Assembly (NCBI RefSeq): GCF_902506655.1
Contig: NZ_LR734808.1
Location: 3,408,501 to 3,472,500 of the forward strand
Length of the DNA: 64,000 bases
Direction of reading: 5' to 3'
Origin: Marinoscillum sp. 108
GTDB lineage: Bacteria > Bacteroidota > Bacteroidia > Cytophagales > Cyclobacteriaceae
The notes under the pieces were generated by a model, which ran no database searches, was not told the origin of the DNA, and worked only from the letters and a program-made list of their open reading frames with translations. Made by a program: the position numbers and the translations under genes. Of the stretch, positions 29,501 through 37,130 are shown piece after piece (position 1 is the stretch's first letter; each line of letters begins with the position of its first letter).

Positions 29501-29874
29501 AGAGTGCCGTGCTTTGGAGCAATGATGGCGATTACCAGTTGGAGGCACTTCCTCTGGAAGCACAGGTGGCGCCCATTTATGCCATCGTGGCAGATGATAT
29601 GGACAATGATGGAATCAAAGATCTCTTGTTGTTGGGCAACTTTCATGGTTTAAAACCGGAAGTGGGTTTTCAGTCTGCCAATAAAGGGGTATTCCTCAAA
29701 GGCGAAGGCAATAGGGCCTTTACTTACGTGACCAATGCTCAAAGTGGTATCACGGTCAATGGAGAAGTGCGGGATGCCTCGTTGCTGGATATCGACGGGC
29801 AAAAGGCCATTTTGGTAGCCAGAAATAATCAGGAGGCTTTACTTTTTTCACGGGCTAAACGCGAAGCAGAATAG
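26557..29874 (+). CDS. FG-GAP/VCBS-repeat lipoprotein with ASPIC/UnbV domain (CRTAC1-like)
   Basis: A 1105-residue surface lipoprotein with lipobox LLVMAC. It has at least two sets of FG-GAP/VCBS beta-propeller repeats, each with a calcium-loop motif of the type DLNNDGWPDIYF, DVNGDGWLDIYV, DLDNDGDLDLIV or DLDQDGDLDLLI. Between them, at about residues 525-600, is an ASPIC/UnbV domain (GIGARVTVYSGDKRQR, VVNFGLG, LDSLEVVWPD). No catalytic motif is visible. It lies after the terminator of the SusCD pair and 67 bases before a paralog. In Bacteroidota such proteins often neighbour SusCD genes; the molecular role is not established. Confidence 0.9.
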   Translation: MTCTKFFTSPLIVLSLLVMACEPNSLDQGLLFKEMSIDQTGVSFVNEVRDQEDFNIFNYRNFYNGGGVAIGDLNNDGWPDIYFTANMAANKLYLNTGNWSFEDITEKAGVQGTRSWSTGVTMADVNGDGWLDIYVCNSGDLEGSNKTNELFINQGDLTFVESAAVFGLDDHGYSTHASFFDFDGDGDLDCYLLNNSFKSIDRVELFTQRRELRDTLGGDKLLRNDNGLFTDISAEAGIYGGAVGFGLGVSVSDLNGDMRPDLYIANDFWERDYLYLNVGDGTFSEEIVSRTDVVSGSSMGADVADLNNDGFPEIFTTEMLPPDNQRLKTMTRFDETNVKELKVRADYHIQVLQNCLHFNDGNGNFQELAALANTEASDWSWGALIFDMDNDGWKDIFVSNGILRDITSMDFASFASDRENIKKIVQKEGKLNVNDLLAYLPSTKISNYAYINQRNRTFINQADSLGLGIPSFSNGSAYADLDNDGDLDLIVNNINAPASIYQNQTDTLFGHAYLKVKFQGPEKNPFGIGARVTVYSGDKRQRLENFTSRGFQSSVEPVVNFGLGSLQRLDSLEVVWPDLKRQTLRDLVVNTVLTLSYPDADDTFRQTEPGAQSLYSEVTQTTLEGNYRHKENDFNDFNHERLLPRKLSTQGPRVIEGDVDGDGKDDFILLGAFGDPDKVFLQESNGRFKQKPQGSLLRDSIFESTCGVLFDLDQDGDLDLLIGSGGNEFNRGLDAHVLRYYDNNGHGVFNRSVERAPRAIGNFSCILAEDFDQDGDQDLFVGGRVIPGNYGLIPRSFLFRNDNGLWTNVEPQSLGGAGMVTDAVWSDFNGDDRKDLIVVGEWLPVSVYLNNGQGLEEAYAIPGTNGWWNRIEAVDLDCDGMDDYVLGNWGLNTKFKASIEKPLTMYVNDFDKNGKSEFILNWYPQVEDQSYPFASKMDITGQIPGIKKKAVTYEQYAGSTYETLFDEQQRAEAASYSVSLLQSAVLWSNDGDYQLEALPLEAQVAPIYAIVADDMDNDGIKDLLLLGNFHGLKPEVGFQSANKGVFLKGEGNRAFTYVTNAQSGITVNGEVRDASLLDIDGQKAILVARNNQEALLFSRAKREAE

Positions 29875-29941
29875 TGGATACTGGGACATCAAAAAAGTGA
29901 TCAGTTGACCATTTCACCAAAATCTAAATGATCTCAATAGT

Positions 29942-32900
29942 ATGAGAAGAACCAACCAAAAAATTCTTAATTCCTGGCTTTTCGCCACTTTTAGCTTTTT
30001 GTGCCTTGTTTCTTGTGAGGAAAAGACCGCCTTCAAGTCGCTACCAATGGACCTCACTCATGTCAATTTCAATAACGAGATCACAGAAAACGATAGCTTC
30101 AATATCCTTGACTTTGAATATGTCTACAACGGGGGAGGTGTCGCGTTGGCAGATTTTAATAATGATGGGCTTTCGGATGTGTTTTTCACCGGGAATATGG
30201 TTCCCAACAGACTCTTCCTTAATCAGGGCGGAATGACTTTTAAGGATATTACCACCAAAGCAGGTGTGGGAGCTCTGGACAAATGGAGCTCGGGAGTAGC
30301 GGTGGTAGATGTAAATGCGGATGGCTGGCTGGACATTTATGTCTGTGCTACTGTCTACTCTGACCCCAAGAAAAGGAAAAACATGCTCTTTATCCATCAG
30401 GGCCTTGAGGAAGGGATTCCGGTTTTTGAGGATCAGGCCGAGGCTTATGGATTAGCTGACAACAGTCATACTACGGTAGCCGCTTTTTTGGATTATGACA
30501 AAGATGGAGACCTGGATGTCTACCTGGCCATCAATAAGATGGACCCGATAATGATTCCCAACGTGTACAAAAAAAGCCACACAGAAGCACTGGACAGGGT
30601 GGATAAGCTTTTCAGAAATGACTGGAACGACAGCCTGAGTCATCCGGTTTTTACAGAAGTATCCAAAGAAGCTGGTATCATTTATGAAGGCTACAGCCTG
30701 GGAGTGAATGTCTCCGACATCAACGGAGATGGCTGGAGTGATATCTATGTGACCAACGATTACCTCACACAGGACCTTGTTTATATCAACAATCAGGATG
30801 GCACTTTTACCAACCGATCCAAAGCCTTTCTGCCGCATACCAGCTATTCGGCTATGGGCAATGATGTGGTAGATATCAACAATGATGGCTATCCGGATAT
30901 AGTCGCCGTGGATATGCTTCCGGAGGATAACTTCCGAAAAAAGACCATGTTGATGAACAATAATTACACCGGGTACATCAACAATGAAAAATATGATTAT
31001 CAATATCAATGTGTGAGAAACACTGTACAGCTTAACCAGGGCTTTAGTCCGGTCACAGGTGAGCCTACTTTCGGGGATGTGGCACTCCTTGCGGGGGTGT
31101 CATCTACAGACTGGAGCTGGGCACCTTTGGTGGCCGACTTTGACAATGATGGGTACAGGGATTTAATCATTACCAATGGCTTTCCTAAAGACATCACTGA
31201 TCGGGATTTTTCAGATTATAATGTAGAAGTGGGCCGCTATGCCAAAAAATCTATGCTTTTGGCGAGAATACCCTCAGTGAAGATTCGAAATTATGCTTAT
31301 CGCAATATCAACGGTGTGCAGTTTGAAGATGTCACTACTGCCTGGGGCATTAGCGAGCCGTCCTTTTCCAATGGAGCGGCTTATGGAGATTTGGACAACG
31401 ACGGTGACCTTGACTATGTGGTCAATAACATCAATGATCCGGCTTCTATTTACGAGAATTTGAGTAATCGAAAAAAGGAAAGTCCTAATAACTGGATCCG
31501 AATAAGACTGAAGGGAAGAGGTCTGAACCCGGGAGGAATAGGGGCGCAACTGAAAGTTTATCATGGAGGGAACACCCTTTACTGGGACCACAGCCCATAC
31601 CGCGGATACCTCTCCAGTAATGATCCTACACTGGTTTTTGGTCTCGGACAGTCTGCCAGAGTGGATTCCGTGGTGGTGTACTGGCCTACTGGTGAAGTGG
31701 AGGCCCTCTCCAACGTACCGGTCAATGAGAACATTACTTTGGACATCGAAAATGCCAAGAGGAGGCAACCAGTGAGAGAAGCAGGTTCAGTTCAATGTTT
31801 TGAGGCTCTACCAGATGACGTTGTGGCTGGATATGTTCATGAAGAAGAGGAATTCATTGACTTCAATGTACAGCCGCTTTTGCCTCACAAACTCTCTCAG
31901 TATGGGCCCGGCATGGCCGTGGGTGACGTGAATGGTGATGGGCTTGATGATGTGTACATGAGTGGTTCACGTTTCAAAAAAGGGACTTTTCTGATTCAGC
32001 AGCCTGAGGGAACTTTCATCAAGCAAGACTTGCTTCCAGAGATAAACAATAAAACCAAAGGGGAAGAATTGGGCACCTTACTGTTTGATGCGGATTTGGA
32101 TGGTGATCTTGACCTCTACCTGGTCCATGGCAGCTATGAGCTGACACCTGAGGACTCCAGCTATCAGGATCGGTTTTACGAGAACCGCGATGGACGGTTT
32201 GTTTTGAATAGGGGAGCGTTGCCGCCATTTTTGGTGAGTGGGTCATGTGTGAGGGCTGCCGATTATGATCAGGATGGAGATTTGGATTTATTCATCGGAG
32301 GCAGGCAAGTGCCACTGCATTATCCGCTGCCAGCGAGTAGTTATTTTCTTAGGAATGAATCAGATAAGGAGCATATAGAATTCGTCATTGACGAGGAGGC
32401 CTCGGCGCTGATGGAAGATTTTGGGATGGTGACGGATGCCCTATGGACCGATTTCAACAATGATGGGAGCGCCGATCTGATCCTTGCTGGGGAATGGATG
32501 CCCATTAGTTTTTTACAAAACACAAAGGGAACCTTCCGCAATGTGACCGCTACCTCTGGTGTGGGTGAAAACGTGGGCTGGTGGAACAGCCTCAGTGCCG
32601 GAGATTTTGATGGAGATGGAGATGTAGATTATGTGGCTGGAAATCTGGGACTCAATACCATCAATAGGGCATCTACAGAAACGCCAATTGGCATCTATGC
32701 TTCAGATTTTGATCACAATGAAGGGCTGGATGCAGTGCCGACAGTTTTTCTTCCGGATGAGCAGGGGAAGCTTAAGGAGTTTCCGTTTTTTGGACGCGGA
32801 GATATGATCAAGCAAATGACCAAAATAAAGGCGGATTTCAGGATGCATGCAGATTTTGCCAGGGCGGGTATTACAGATATTTTTTCGACGGAGCAGTTGT

Positions 32901-33493
32901 CGGGGGCTACTGCATATCATGCTACCTACATGGAGTCTGCCTATATAGAAAACCTGGGTGATGGACGCTTTGCCATGACTCCACTGCCGCTGGAGTGCCA
33001 GGTGGCGCCCGTTTATGGTATGATCTCCGCGGATTTCAATAATGATGGAAATCTGGACGTACTGATGGTGGGCAACGACTATGGCAACGAAGTGCTGCAG
33101 GGGCGGTATGACGCCTTCAAAGGGTTACTCGTGGTTGGAACTGGCGACGGCACTTTTAGGCCAACGGGCATGGAGCAGAGTGGCGTCTATGTGCCGGAGG
33201 ATGCCAAAAGCCTGACGTATGTCATCAACAGTGAGGAAGACACGAAGATACTGGCCGCCCAGAACATGGGGCCTTTAAAAGCTTTTTCGGTGGCTATCAG
33301 TGGGCAACAGGTCATTACTTTGAAACCTACGGATGCCCGGGTGGAGTACCTTGATGCCTCAGGGAGCAAGCGTATCCAGGAGGTGTACTATGGGCACACC
33401 TACCTGTCGCAGGGATCCAGAAAAGTGCTCCTACCTGCTACCGCCAGTCAGGTGAGGGTCACCACCTTTTCCGGCGATCAGCGTGGCTTATAG
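29942..33493 (+). CDS. FG-GAP/VCBS-repeat lipoprotein with ASPIC/UnbV domain, paralog of the preceding gene
   Basis: An 1183-residue lipoprotein (LCLVSC lipobox) with the same architecture as the preceding protein: VCBS repeats (DFNNDGLSDVFF, DVNADGWLDIYV, DINGDGWSDIYV, DFNNDGNLDVLM), an ASPIC/UnbV domain near residues 520-600 (GGIGAQLKVYHGGNTLYWD, VFGLGQ, VVVYWPTGEVEAL), then a second propeller set. The openings NSFNILDFEYVYNGGGVA and EDFNIFNYRNFYNGGGVA show direct duplication, but divergence is considerable. It converges on an SDR gene with 3 bases between stops. Confidence 0.9.
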   Translation: MRRTNQKILNSWLFATFSFLCLVSCEEKTAFKSLPMDLTHVNFNNEITENDSFNILDFEYVYNGGGVALADFNNDGLSDVFFTGNMVPNRLFLNQGGMTFKDITTKAGVGALDKWSSGVAVVDVNADGWLDIYVCATVYSDPKKRKNMLFIHQGLEEGIPVFEDQAEAYGLADNSHTTVAAFLDYDKDGDLDVYLAINKMDPIMIPNVYKKSHTEALDRVDKLFRNDWNDSLSHPVFTEVSKEAGIIYEGYSLGVNVSDINGDGWSDIYVTNDYLTQDLVYINNQDGTFTNRSKAFLPHTSYSAMGNDVVDINNDGYPDIVAVDMLPEDNFRKKTMLMNNNYTGYINNEKYDYQYQCVRNTVQLNQGFSPVTGEPTFGDVALLAGVSSTDWSWAPLVADFDNDGYRDLIITNGFPKDITDRDFSDYNVEVGRYAKKSMLLARIPSVKIRNYAYRNINGVQFEDVTTAWGISEPSFSNGAAYGDLDNDGDLDYVVNNINDPASIYENLSNRKKESPNNWIRIRLKGRGLNPGGIGAQLKVYHGGNTLYWDHSPYRGYLSSNDPTLVFGLGQSARVDSVVVYWPTGEVEALSNVPVNENITLDIENAKRRQPVREAGSVQCFEALPDDVVAGYVHEEEEFIDFNVQPLLPHKLSQYGPGMAVGDVNGDGLDDVYMSGSRFKKGTFLIQQPEGTFIKQDLLPEINNKTKGEELGTLLFDADLDGDLDLYLVHGSYELTPEDSSYQDRFYENRDGRFVLNRGALPPFLVSGSCVRAADYDQDGDLDLFIGGRQVPLHYPLPASSYFLRNESDKEHIEFVIDEEASALMEDFGMVTDALWTDFNNDGSADLILAGEWMPISFLQNTKGTFRNVTATSGVGENVGWWNSLSAGDFDGDGDVDYVAGNLGLNTINRASTETPIGIYASDFDHNEGLDAVPTVFLPDEQGKLKEFPFFGRGDMIKQMTKIKADFRMHADFARAGITDIFSTEQLSGATAYHATYMESAYIENLGDGRFAMTPLPLECQVAPVYGMISADFNNDGNLDVLMVGNDYGNEVLQGRYDAFKGLLVVGTGDGTFRPTGMEQSGVYVPEDAKSLTYVINSEEDTKILAAQNMGPLKAFSVAISGQQVITLKPTDARVEYLDASGSKRIQEVYYGHTYLSQGSRKVLLPATASQVRVTTFSGDQRGL

Positions 33494-33496
33494 CGT

Positions 33497-34174
33497 TTAG
33501 GAGTTGTTGTAGATTTTGAGCACCGTGTCACGGAGTACATTCGCTTTGTCTGAAATAAGAAAAGCAATGTTCTCGGCGATTTCCTCGGGCTTCACCCAGT
33601 TGTCAAAATTGGCATCCGGCATGCCTTCCCGGTTTGGAGGGGTATCTATGATGCTCGGGATAATAACAGATGCCTGAATATTCTTGTTGTTTTTATCCTC
33701 ATTGATGATTTCTGCAAGCTTGATGACAGCACTTTTGGAGATGGCATAGGGCAGCACAGCTGCGCCACCCCCTTCCACAGCGGGTTTGGCTCCTACGAAG
33801 ATCAGTTTGCCGCCCGTCGCCTCGTTCATCCAGTTGATAGCGTTTTGAGCGGAGTGAAACGCCGTGAAATAATTGAGTGTGAGCATTTTCATCATGTCTG
33901 CACTACTGGCCTCTTGGATGTTGCCCATGGCAAAACCACCCACCAGCATGATCACGGCATCCATCTTTTGGTATTTTTTCGTGAGGGTTTGGAAAAAGGC
34001 TTGTGTTGCTTTTTCATCGGTGAGATCACATTCGTAAAAGTCCACACCATTTTCAGGTGCCCGATGGCCAGGCACTATGGTCCCGATCACTGAATAGCCC
34101 TCCGAGATCAATTTTTTCGAAACAGCACTGCCAAGATTTCCTGCTGCTCCCGTGATTAATACATTTTTGCTCAT
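33497..34174 (-). CDS. Short-chain dehydrogenase/reductase
   Basis: An NAD(P)-dependent oxidoreductase of 225 residues. The Rossmann nucleotide motif is TGAAGNLGSAV at residues 8-18. The SDR catalytic Tyr-Lys pair is in YAISKSA, with VGAKPAVEG at the usual Ser region (the Ser itself is not obvious). The substrate cannot be deduced. It is divergent from the alkyltransferase-like gene, with 40 bases between starts. Confidence 0.9.
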   Translation of the reverse strand: MSKNVLITGAAGNLGSAVSKKLISEGYSVIGTIVPGHRAPENGVDFYECDLTDEKATQAFFQTLTKKYQKMDAVIMLVGGFAMGNIQEASSADMMKMLTLNYFTAFHSAQNAINWMNEATGGKLIFVGAKPAVEGGGAAVLPYAISKSAVIKLAEIINEDKNNKNIQASVIIPSIIDTPPNREGMPDANFDNWVKPEEIAENIAFLISDKANVLRDTVLKIYNNS

Positions 34175-34214
34175 AACTTTCAGGTTTTTAATGTTGTCTT
34201 CAGTCCACTAAGTT

Positions 34215-34556
34215 ATGGAAGATTCTAAATCCAATTTCTTTGGAGATGTATATGAGGTCGTAAAACTGATCCCCAGAGGTCGGGTGACTTCCTATGGCGC
34301 CATTGCCAATTACCTGGGCGTGAAGGGCAGCGCCCGCATGGTAGGCTGGGCGATGAATCAGGCACATGGAAATCACTCCGTGCCAGCCCATAGAGTGGTT
34401 AATCGTGCAGGTTCACTCACCGGGAAGCATTTTTTTAGCGGGGGTCCGGAGGCCATGCAGCAGCTATTGGAGGCTGAAGGAATCGTGGTGAAGGATGACA
34501 AAATCATTGATTTCAAATCCATCTTTTGGGATCCAGCTACGGAGCTAGGGCTTTAG
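34215..34556 (+). CDS. Alkyltransferase-like protein (MGMT fold, active-site Cys replaced by Ala)
   Basis: A 113-residue protein with the C-terminal DNA-binding domain of O6-alkylguanine-DNA alkyltransferase: the helix-turn-helix IPRGRVTSYGAIANYLG, the Arg in GSARMVGWAM, and the active-site segment VPAHRVVN. True MGMT has PCHR at that place; here it is P57-A58-H59-R60, so it cannot accept an alkyl group. Proteins of this type (ATL) bind O6-alkylguanine and hand the lesion to nucleotide excision repair. The gene stands alone, divergent from the SDR and convergent with the symporter gene. Confidence 0.9.
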   Translation: MEDSKSNFFGDVYEVVKLIPRGRVTSYGAIANYLGVKGSARMVGWAMNQAHGNHSVPAHRVVNRAGSLTGKHFFSGGPEAMQQLLEAEGIVVKDDKIIDFKSIFWDPATELGL

Positions 34557-34587
34557 ACCTGGCACCTTTTGAGGATGACGGGTGTTG

Positions 34588-36027
34588 TTAGCCTTTTTTC
34601 CTGATTAGGAGCAGTCCGATAAATGTGAGTAGTCCGTTCAAAATCAGGATTTCGAAACCAAACTTATAACCACCAAGCCAGGACTCTGAATTGATATTGA
34701 TGATGTAAGAAATGACTGGGGAGAGCAAACAAATCACTGGCACCAACTCATCTCGAAGGTCATATTTGGTGAAAATGCCAAGCGCAAAAAGTCCCAGTAG
34801 CGGACCGTAGGTATACCCGGCAGCCACAAAAACCGCCGTGATCACACTTTGGTCATTGATGGCCTGAAAGACCAGGATCACCAGAAACAAGACAAAGGAG
34901 AAGCCCAGGTGAACCAGCTTTCTAAGGGTCTTCTTTTGACGGTAATTCTTGGGTGAAAACCCTAAAAAGTCCACACAAAAGGAGGTAGTCAGTGCCGTGA
35001 GGGCTGAGTCTGCACTGGAATAGGCTGCAGCGGTGATCCCCAATAAAAATACCACAGCCCCAAGGGTAGAGAAGTGGTTGATGGCCAGCTCAGGGAAGAG
35101 AAAGTCTGTTCTCGCGGGTATGGATACGCCAATGGCTTCTGAATATTGGAAAAGCAGCAGCCCCATGCTGAGGAAAAGAAAATTAACGATGACCAGAATG
35201 ATGCAAAACCAAAACATGTTTTTTTGTGCGTCGGCAAGGCTACGGCAGGTGAGGTTTTTCTGCATCATGTCCTGATCCAGCCCGGTCATTACGATGGCTA
35301 TAAAGGCTCCCGCAAAAAACTGCTTGAAGAAGTTGCGTCCGCTCTGCCACTCCCAGTTGAAAATATTGCTTCGCTCATCCTCAGCAATGTGACCAATCAT
35401 TTCGCTGAAACTCCAATCAAGTTCATTGGTGACAAATACGATGCTGATGACCACCGAGGCAATCATGAAAGCGGTCTGAAGAGTATCTGTCCATACGATG
35501 GTCTTGATGCCGCCCTGAAAGGTATAGAGCCAGATAAGTACGATGGTCACCAGCACAGAAACCCAAAAGGGGAAATTGAATGCATCGAAAAAGGAGATTT
35601 GCAACACGCTGGCTACCAGAAAGAGTCTGAAGGAAGATCCGATGATCCTGCTCAGCAAAAAGAAAAAGGCTCCAGACTTATAAGACCAGAATCCAAAACG
35701 TTGCTCCAGATAGGAATAGATCGAAACCAGGTTGAGTCGGTAGTAGAGTGGCAGGAGAACTTTGGCAATGACAAAATACCCTAGCAAATACCCGATCACC
35801 ACCTGGAAATAATAGAAGTTGCTGTTGCCCACCTCACCTGGCACGGAGATAAAAGTAACCCCGGATAAGGAAGCCCCAATCATGCCGAAAGCCACCAGAT
35901 ACCATGGTGATTGGCGGTTGGCATTGTAAAAATCACTATCTGTGGCATTTCTGGAGGTGAGCCACGAAATAACGATCAGGAGAAGGAAATAACTAAGGAT
36001 AATGCCACCAACAAAGACCGGACTCAT
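34588..36027 (-). CDS. Sodium:solute symporter (SSS family)
   Basis: A 479-residue membrane transporter with about 13 hydrophobic helices. SSS family patterns include GMIGASLSGVTFISVPGEVG in the first core helices, RIIGSSFRLFLVA, GGIKTIVWTDTLQT, and ITAAAYSSADSALTALTTSF, the last containing the Na+-site serines. The solute (sugar, amino acid or acid) is not predictable from this. The start is the ATG at 36027, with the clpS promoter region just beyond it on the other strand. Confidence 0.92.
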   Translation of the reverse strand: MSPVFVGGIILSYFLLLIVISWLTSRNATDSDFYNANRQSPWYLVAFGMIGASLSGVTFISVPGEVGNSNFYYFQVVIGYLLGYFVIAKVLLPLYYRLNLVSIYSYLEQRFGFWSYKSGAFFFLLSRIIGSSFRLFLVASVLQISFFDAFNFPFWVSVLVTIVLIWLYTFQGGIKTIVWTDTLQTAFMIASVVISIVFVTNELDWSFSEMIGHIAEDERSNIFNWEWQSGRNFFKQFFAGAFIAIVMTGLDQDMMQKNLTCRSLADAQKNMFWFCIILVIVNFLFLSMGLLLFQYSEAIGVSIPARTDFLFPELAINHFSTLGAVVFLLGITAAAYSSADSALTALTTSFCVDFLGFSPKNYRQKKTLRKLVHLGFSFVLFLVILVFQAINDQSVITAVFVAAGYTYGPLLGLFALGIFTKYDLRDELVPVICLLSPVISYIININSESWLGGYKFGFEILILNGLLTFIGLLLIRKKG

Positions 36028-36066
36028 ACGATTATCTGACTAAATGTGTGAAGAAAGTGCTCAAAA

Positions 36067-36098
36067 TTGTGGCAAATAAATCACATAGACTAATTTTG
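36067..36098 (+). promoter_or_regulatory. Bacteroidota-type promoter of clpS-recR
   Basis: A TTG at 36067-36069, 21 bases, then TAATTTTG at 36091-36098. Both elements and the spacing fit the consensus TTTG-N19-21-TAnnTTTG. Transcription should start near 36102, which makes an ATG at 36048 impossible as the start of clpS. Confidence 0.65.
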
Positions 36099-36104
36099 CA
36101 GCTT

Positions 36105-36395
36105 ATGGTACAGATGGAGTTCGCACCGGAAATAGAGGAATTAGTAGATGTGGAGACCGATCTTGGTCAGGGCGATATCAAAGATCTGATTGTTCACAAT
36201 GACGACCACAATACCTTCGATCACGTGATCAATACCCTGATCAAAGTGTGTAAGCATGAGGTACATCAGGCAGAGCAGTGCACTTATATTATACATTTCA
36301 AAGGGAAGTGTGCAGTCAAAAAAGGATCATTCAGAGAGTTGAAGCCAATGAAAGAGGGGATCAATGATGCTGGCATTTCAGCTACTATCGAATGA
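36105..36395 (+). CDS. clpS: ClpS-like ATP-dependent Clp protease adaptor
   Basis: An adaptor that delivers N-degron substrates to ClpAP or a ClpC-type unfoldase. The core [35 protein letters not shown] carries the ClpS substrate-pocket signature (NDDxNTFDHV; later [13 protein letters not shown]), here quoted as overlapping pieces: [13 protein letters not shown] and [16 protein letters not shown]. About 96 residues long. I use the ATG at 36105 (36114 is also possible) because the promoter at 36067-36098 lies inside the longer frame that opens at 36048. Its stop overlaps the recR start. Confidence 0.88.
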   Translation: MVQMEFAPEIEELVDVETDLGQGDIKDLIVHNDDHNTFDHVINTLIKVCKHEVHQAEQCTYIIHFKGKCAVKKGSFRELKPMKEGINDAGISATIE

Positions 36396-37006
36396 TGGAG
36401 TACCCTTCAAAACTCGTGGAGCAGGCAGTAGAGGAGATCTCAAAACTTCCCGGGATAGGCAAAAAGACTGCCCTCAGATTGGCCTTGCATATGCTAAAGC
36501 AGCCGCAGGCACAGACCACCAATCTTTCTGAGGCTCTGACCAACCTTAGGCAAAACATCAAATATTGCAGCACGTGTCATATCATTGCGGACACTGAAGA
36601 GTGTACCTGCAAGACCCTGTCGCGCGACACCTCAGTGATCTGTGTGGTGGAGGATACGCCTGATGTGTTGGCGATCAGAAACACCGGTCAGTATAATGGC
36701 CTTTTCCATGTGTTAGGGGGGCGAATATCTCCGATGGATGGCATTGGTCCTGACAATGTAAAGATCGATTCGCTGGTGGACAGAGTCAAAAGTGATGCTG
36801 CGGTGAAGGAAGTGGTGTTGGCTCTGAGCTCTACCATGGAGGGTGACACCACCGCATTTTACATCGCTAAAATGCTGAGAGATACGCCTGTGAAGGTATC
36901 TACGATCGCCAGGGGCATCCCTGTGGGTGGTGAATTGGAATACACCGATGAAATCACTTTGGCTCGAAGTATTTCTACCCGTACTCTTTTTTCTACCGAG
37001 AATTAG
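36392..37006 (+). CDS. recR: Recombination protein RecR
   Basis: Part of the RecFOR pathway that loads RecA on gapped DNA. The 204 residues contain the N-terminal HhH motif [17 protein letters not shown], the Cys4 zinc finger [15 protein letters not shown], and a Toprim domain ([29 protein letters not shown]), followed by the usual ending [21 protein letters not shown]. The ATG overlaps the clpS stop, so the two are translationally coupled. Confidence 0.96.
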   Translation: MMEYPSKLVEQAVEEISKLPGIGKKTALRLALHMLKQPQAQTTNLSEALTNLRQNIKYCSTCHIIADTEECTCKTLSRDTSVICVVEDTPDVLAIRNTGQYNGLFHVLGGRISPMDGIGPDNVKIDSLVDRVKSDAAVKEVVLALSSTMEGDTTAFYIAKMLRDTPVKVSTIARGIPVGGELEYTDEITLARSISTRTLFSTEN

Positions 37007-37130
37007 AGAGAAGGGAATAATTTAGTCCTTCTTTGATTTATTCCGTTTAACTGTGGATTATTCCTTTGTTTTTCTTCCCCAACATCCTATTTTAGATTAA
37101 GACGGATGTCCAATGGCGTAATTGATCCTT

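Noticed and set aside
36048-36104. Longer N terminus of ClpS from the ATG at 36048
   Set aside because: The promoter elements at 36067-36098 fall inside it, and the extra residues do not resemble ClpS.
37007-37060. Possible terminator after recR (GGAATAA ... TTATTCC)
   Set aside because: The stem is AT rich with a 17-base loop and no T tract, so it is too weak to call.
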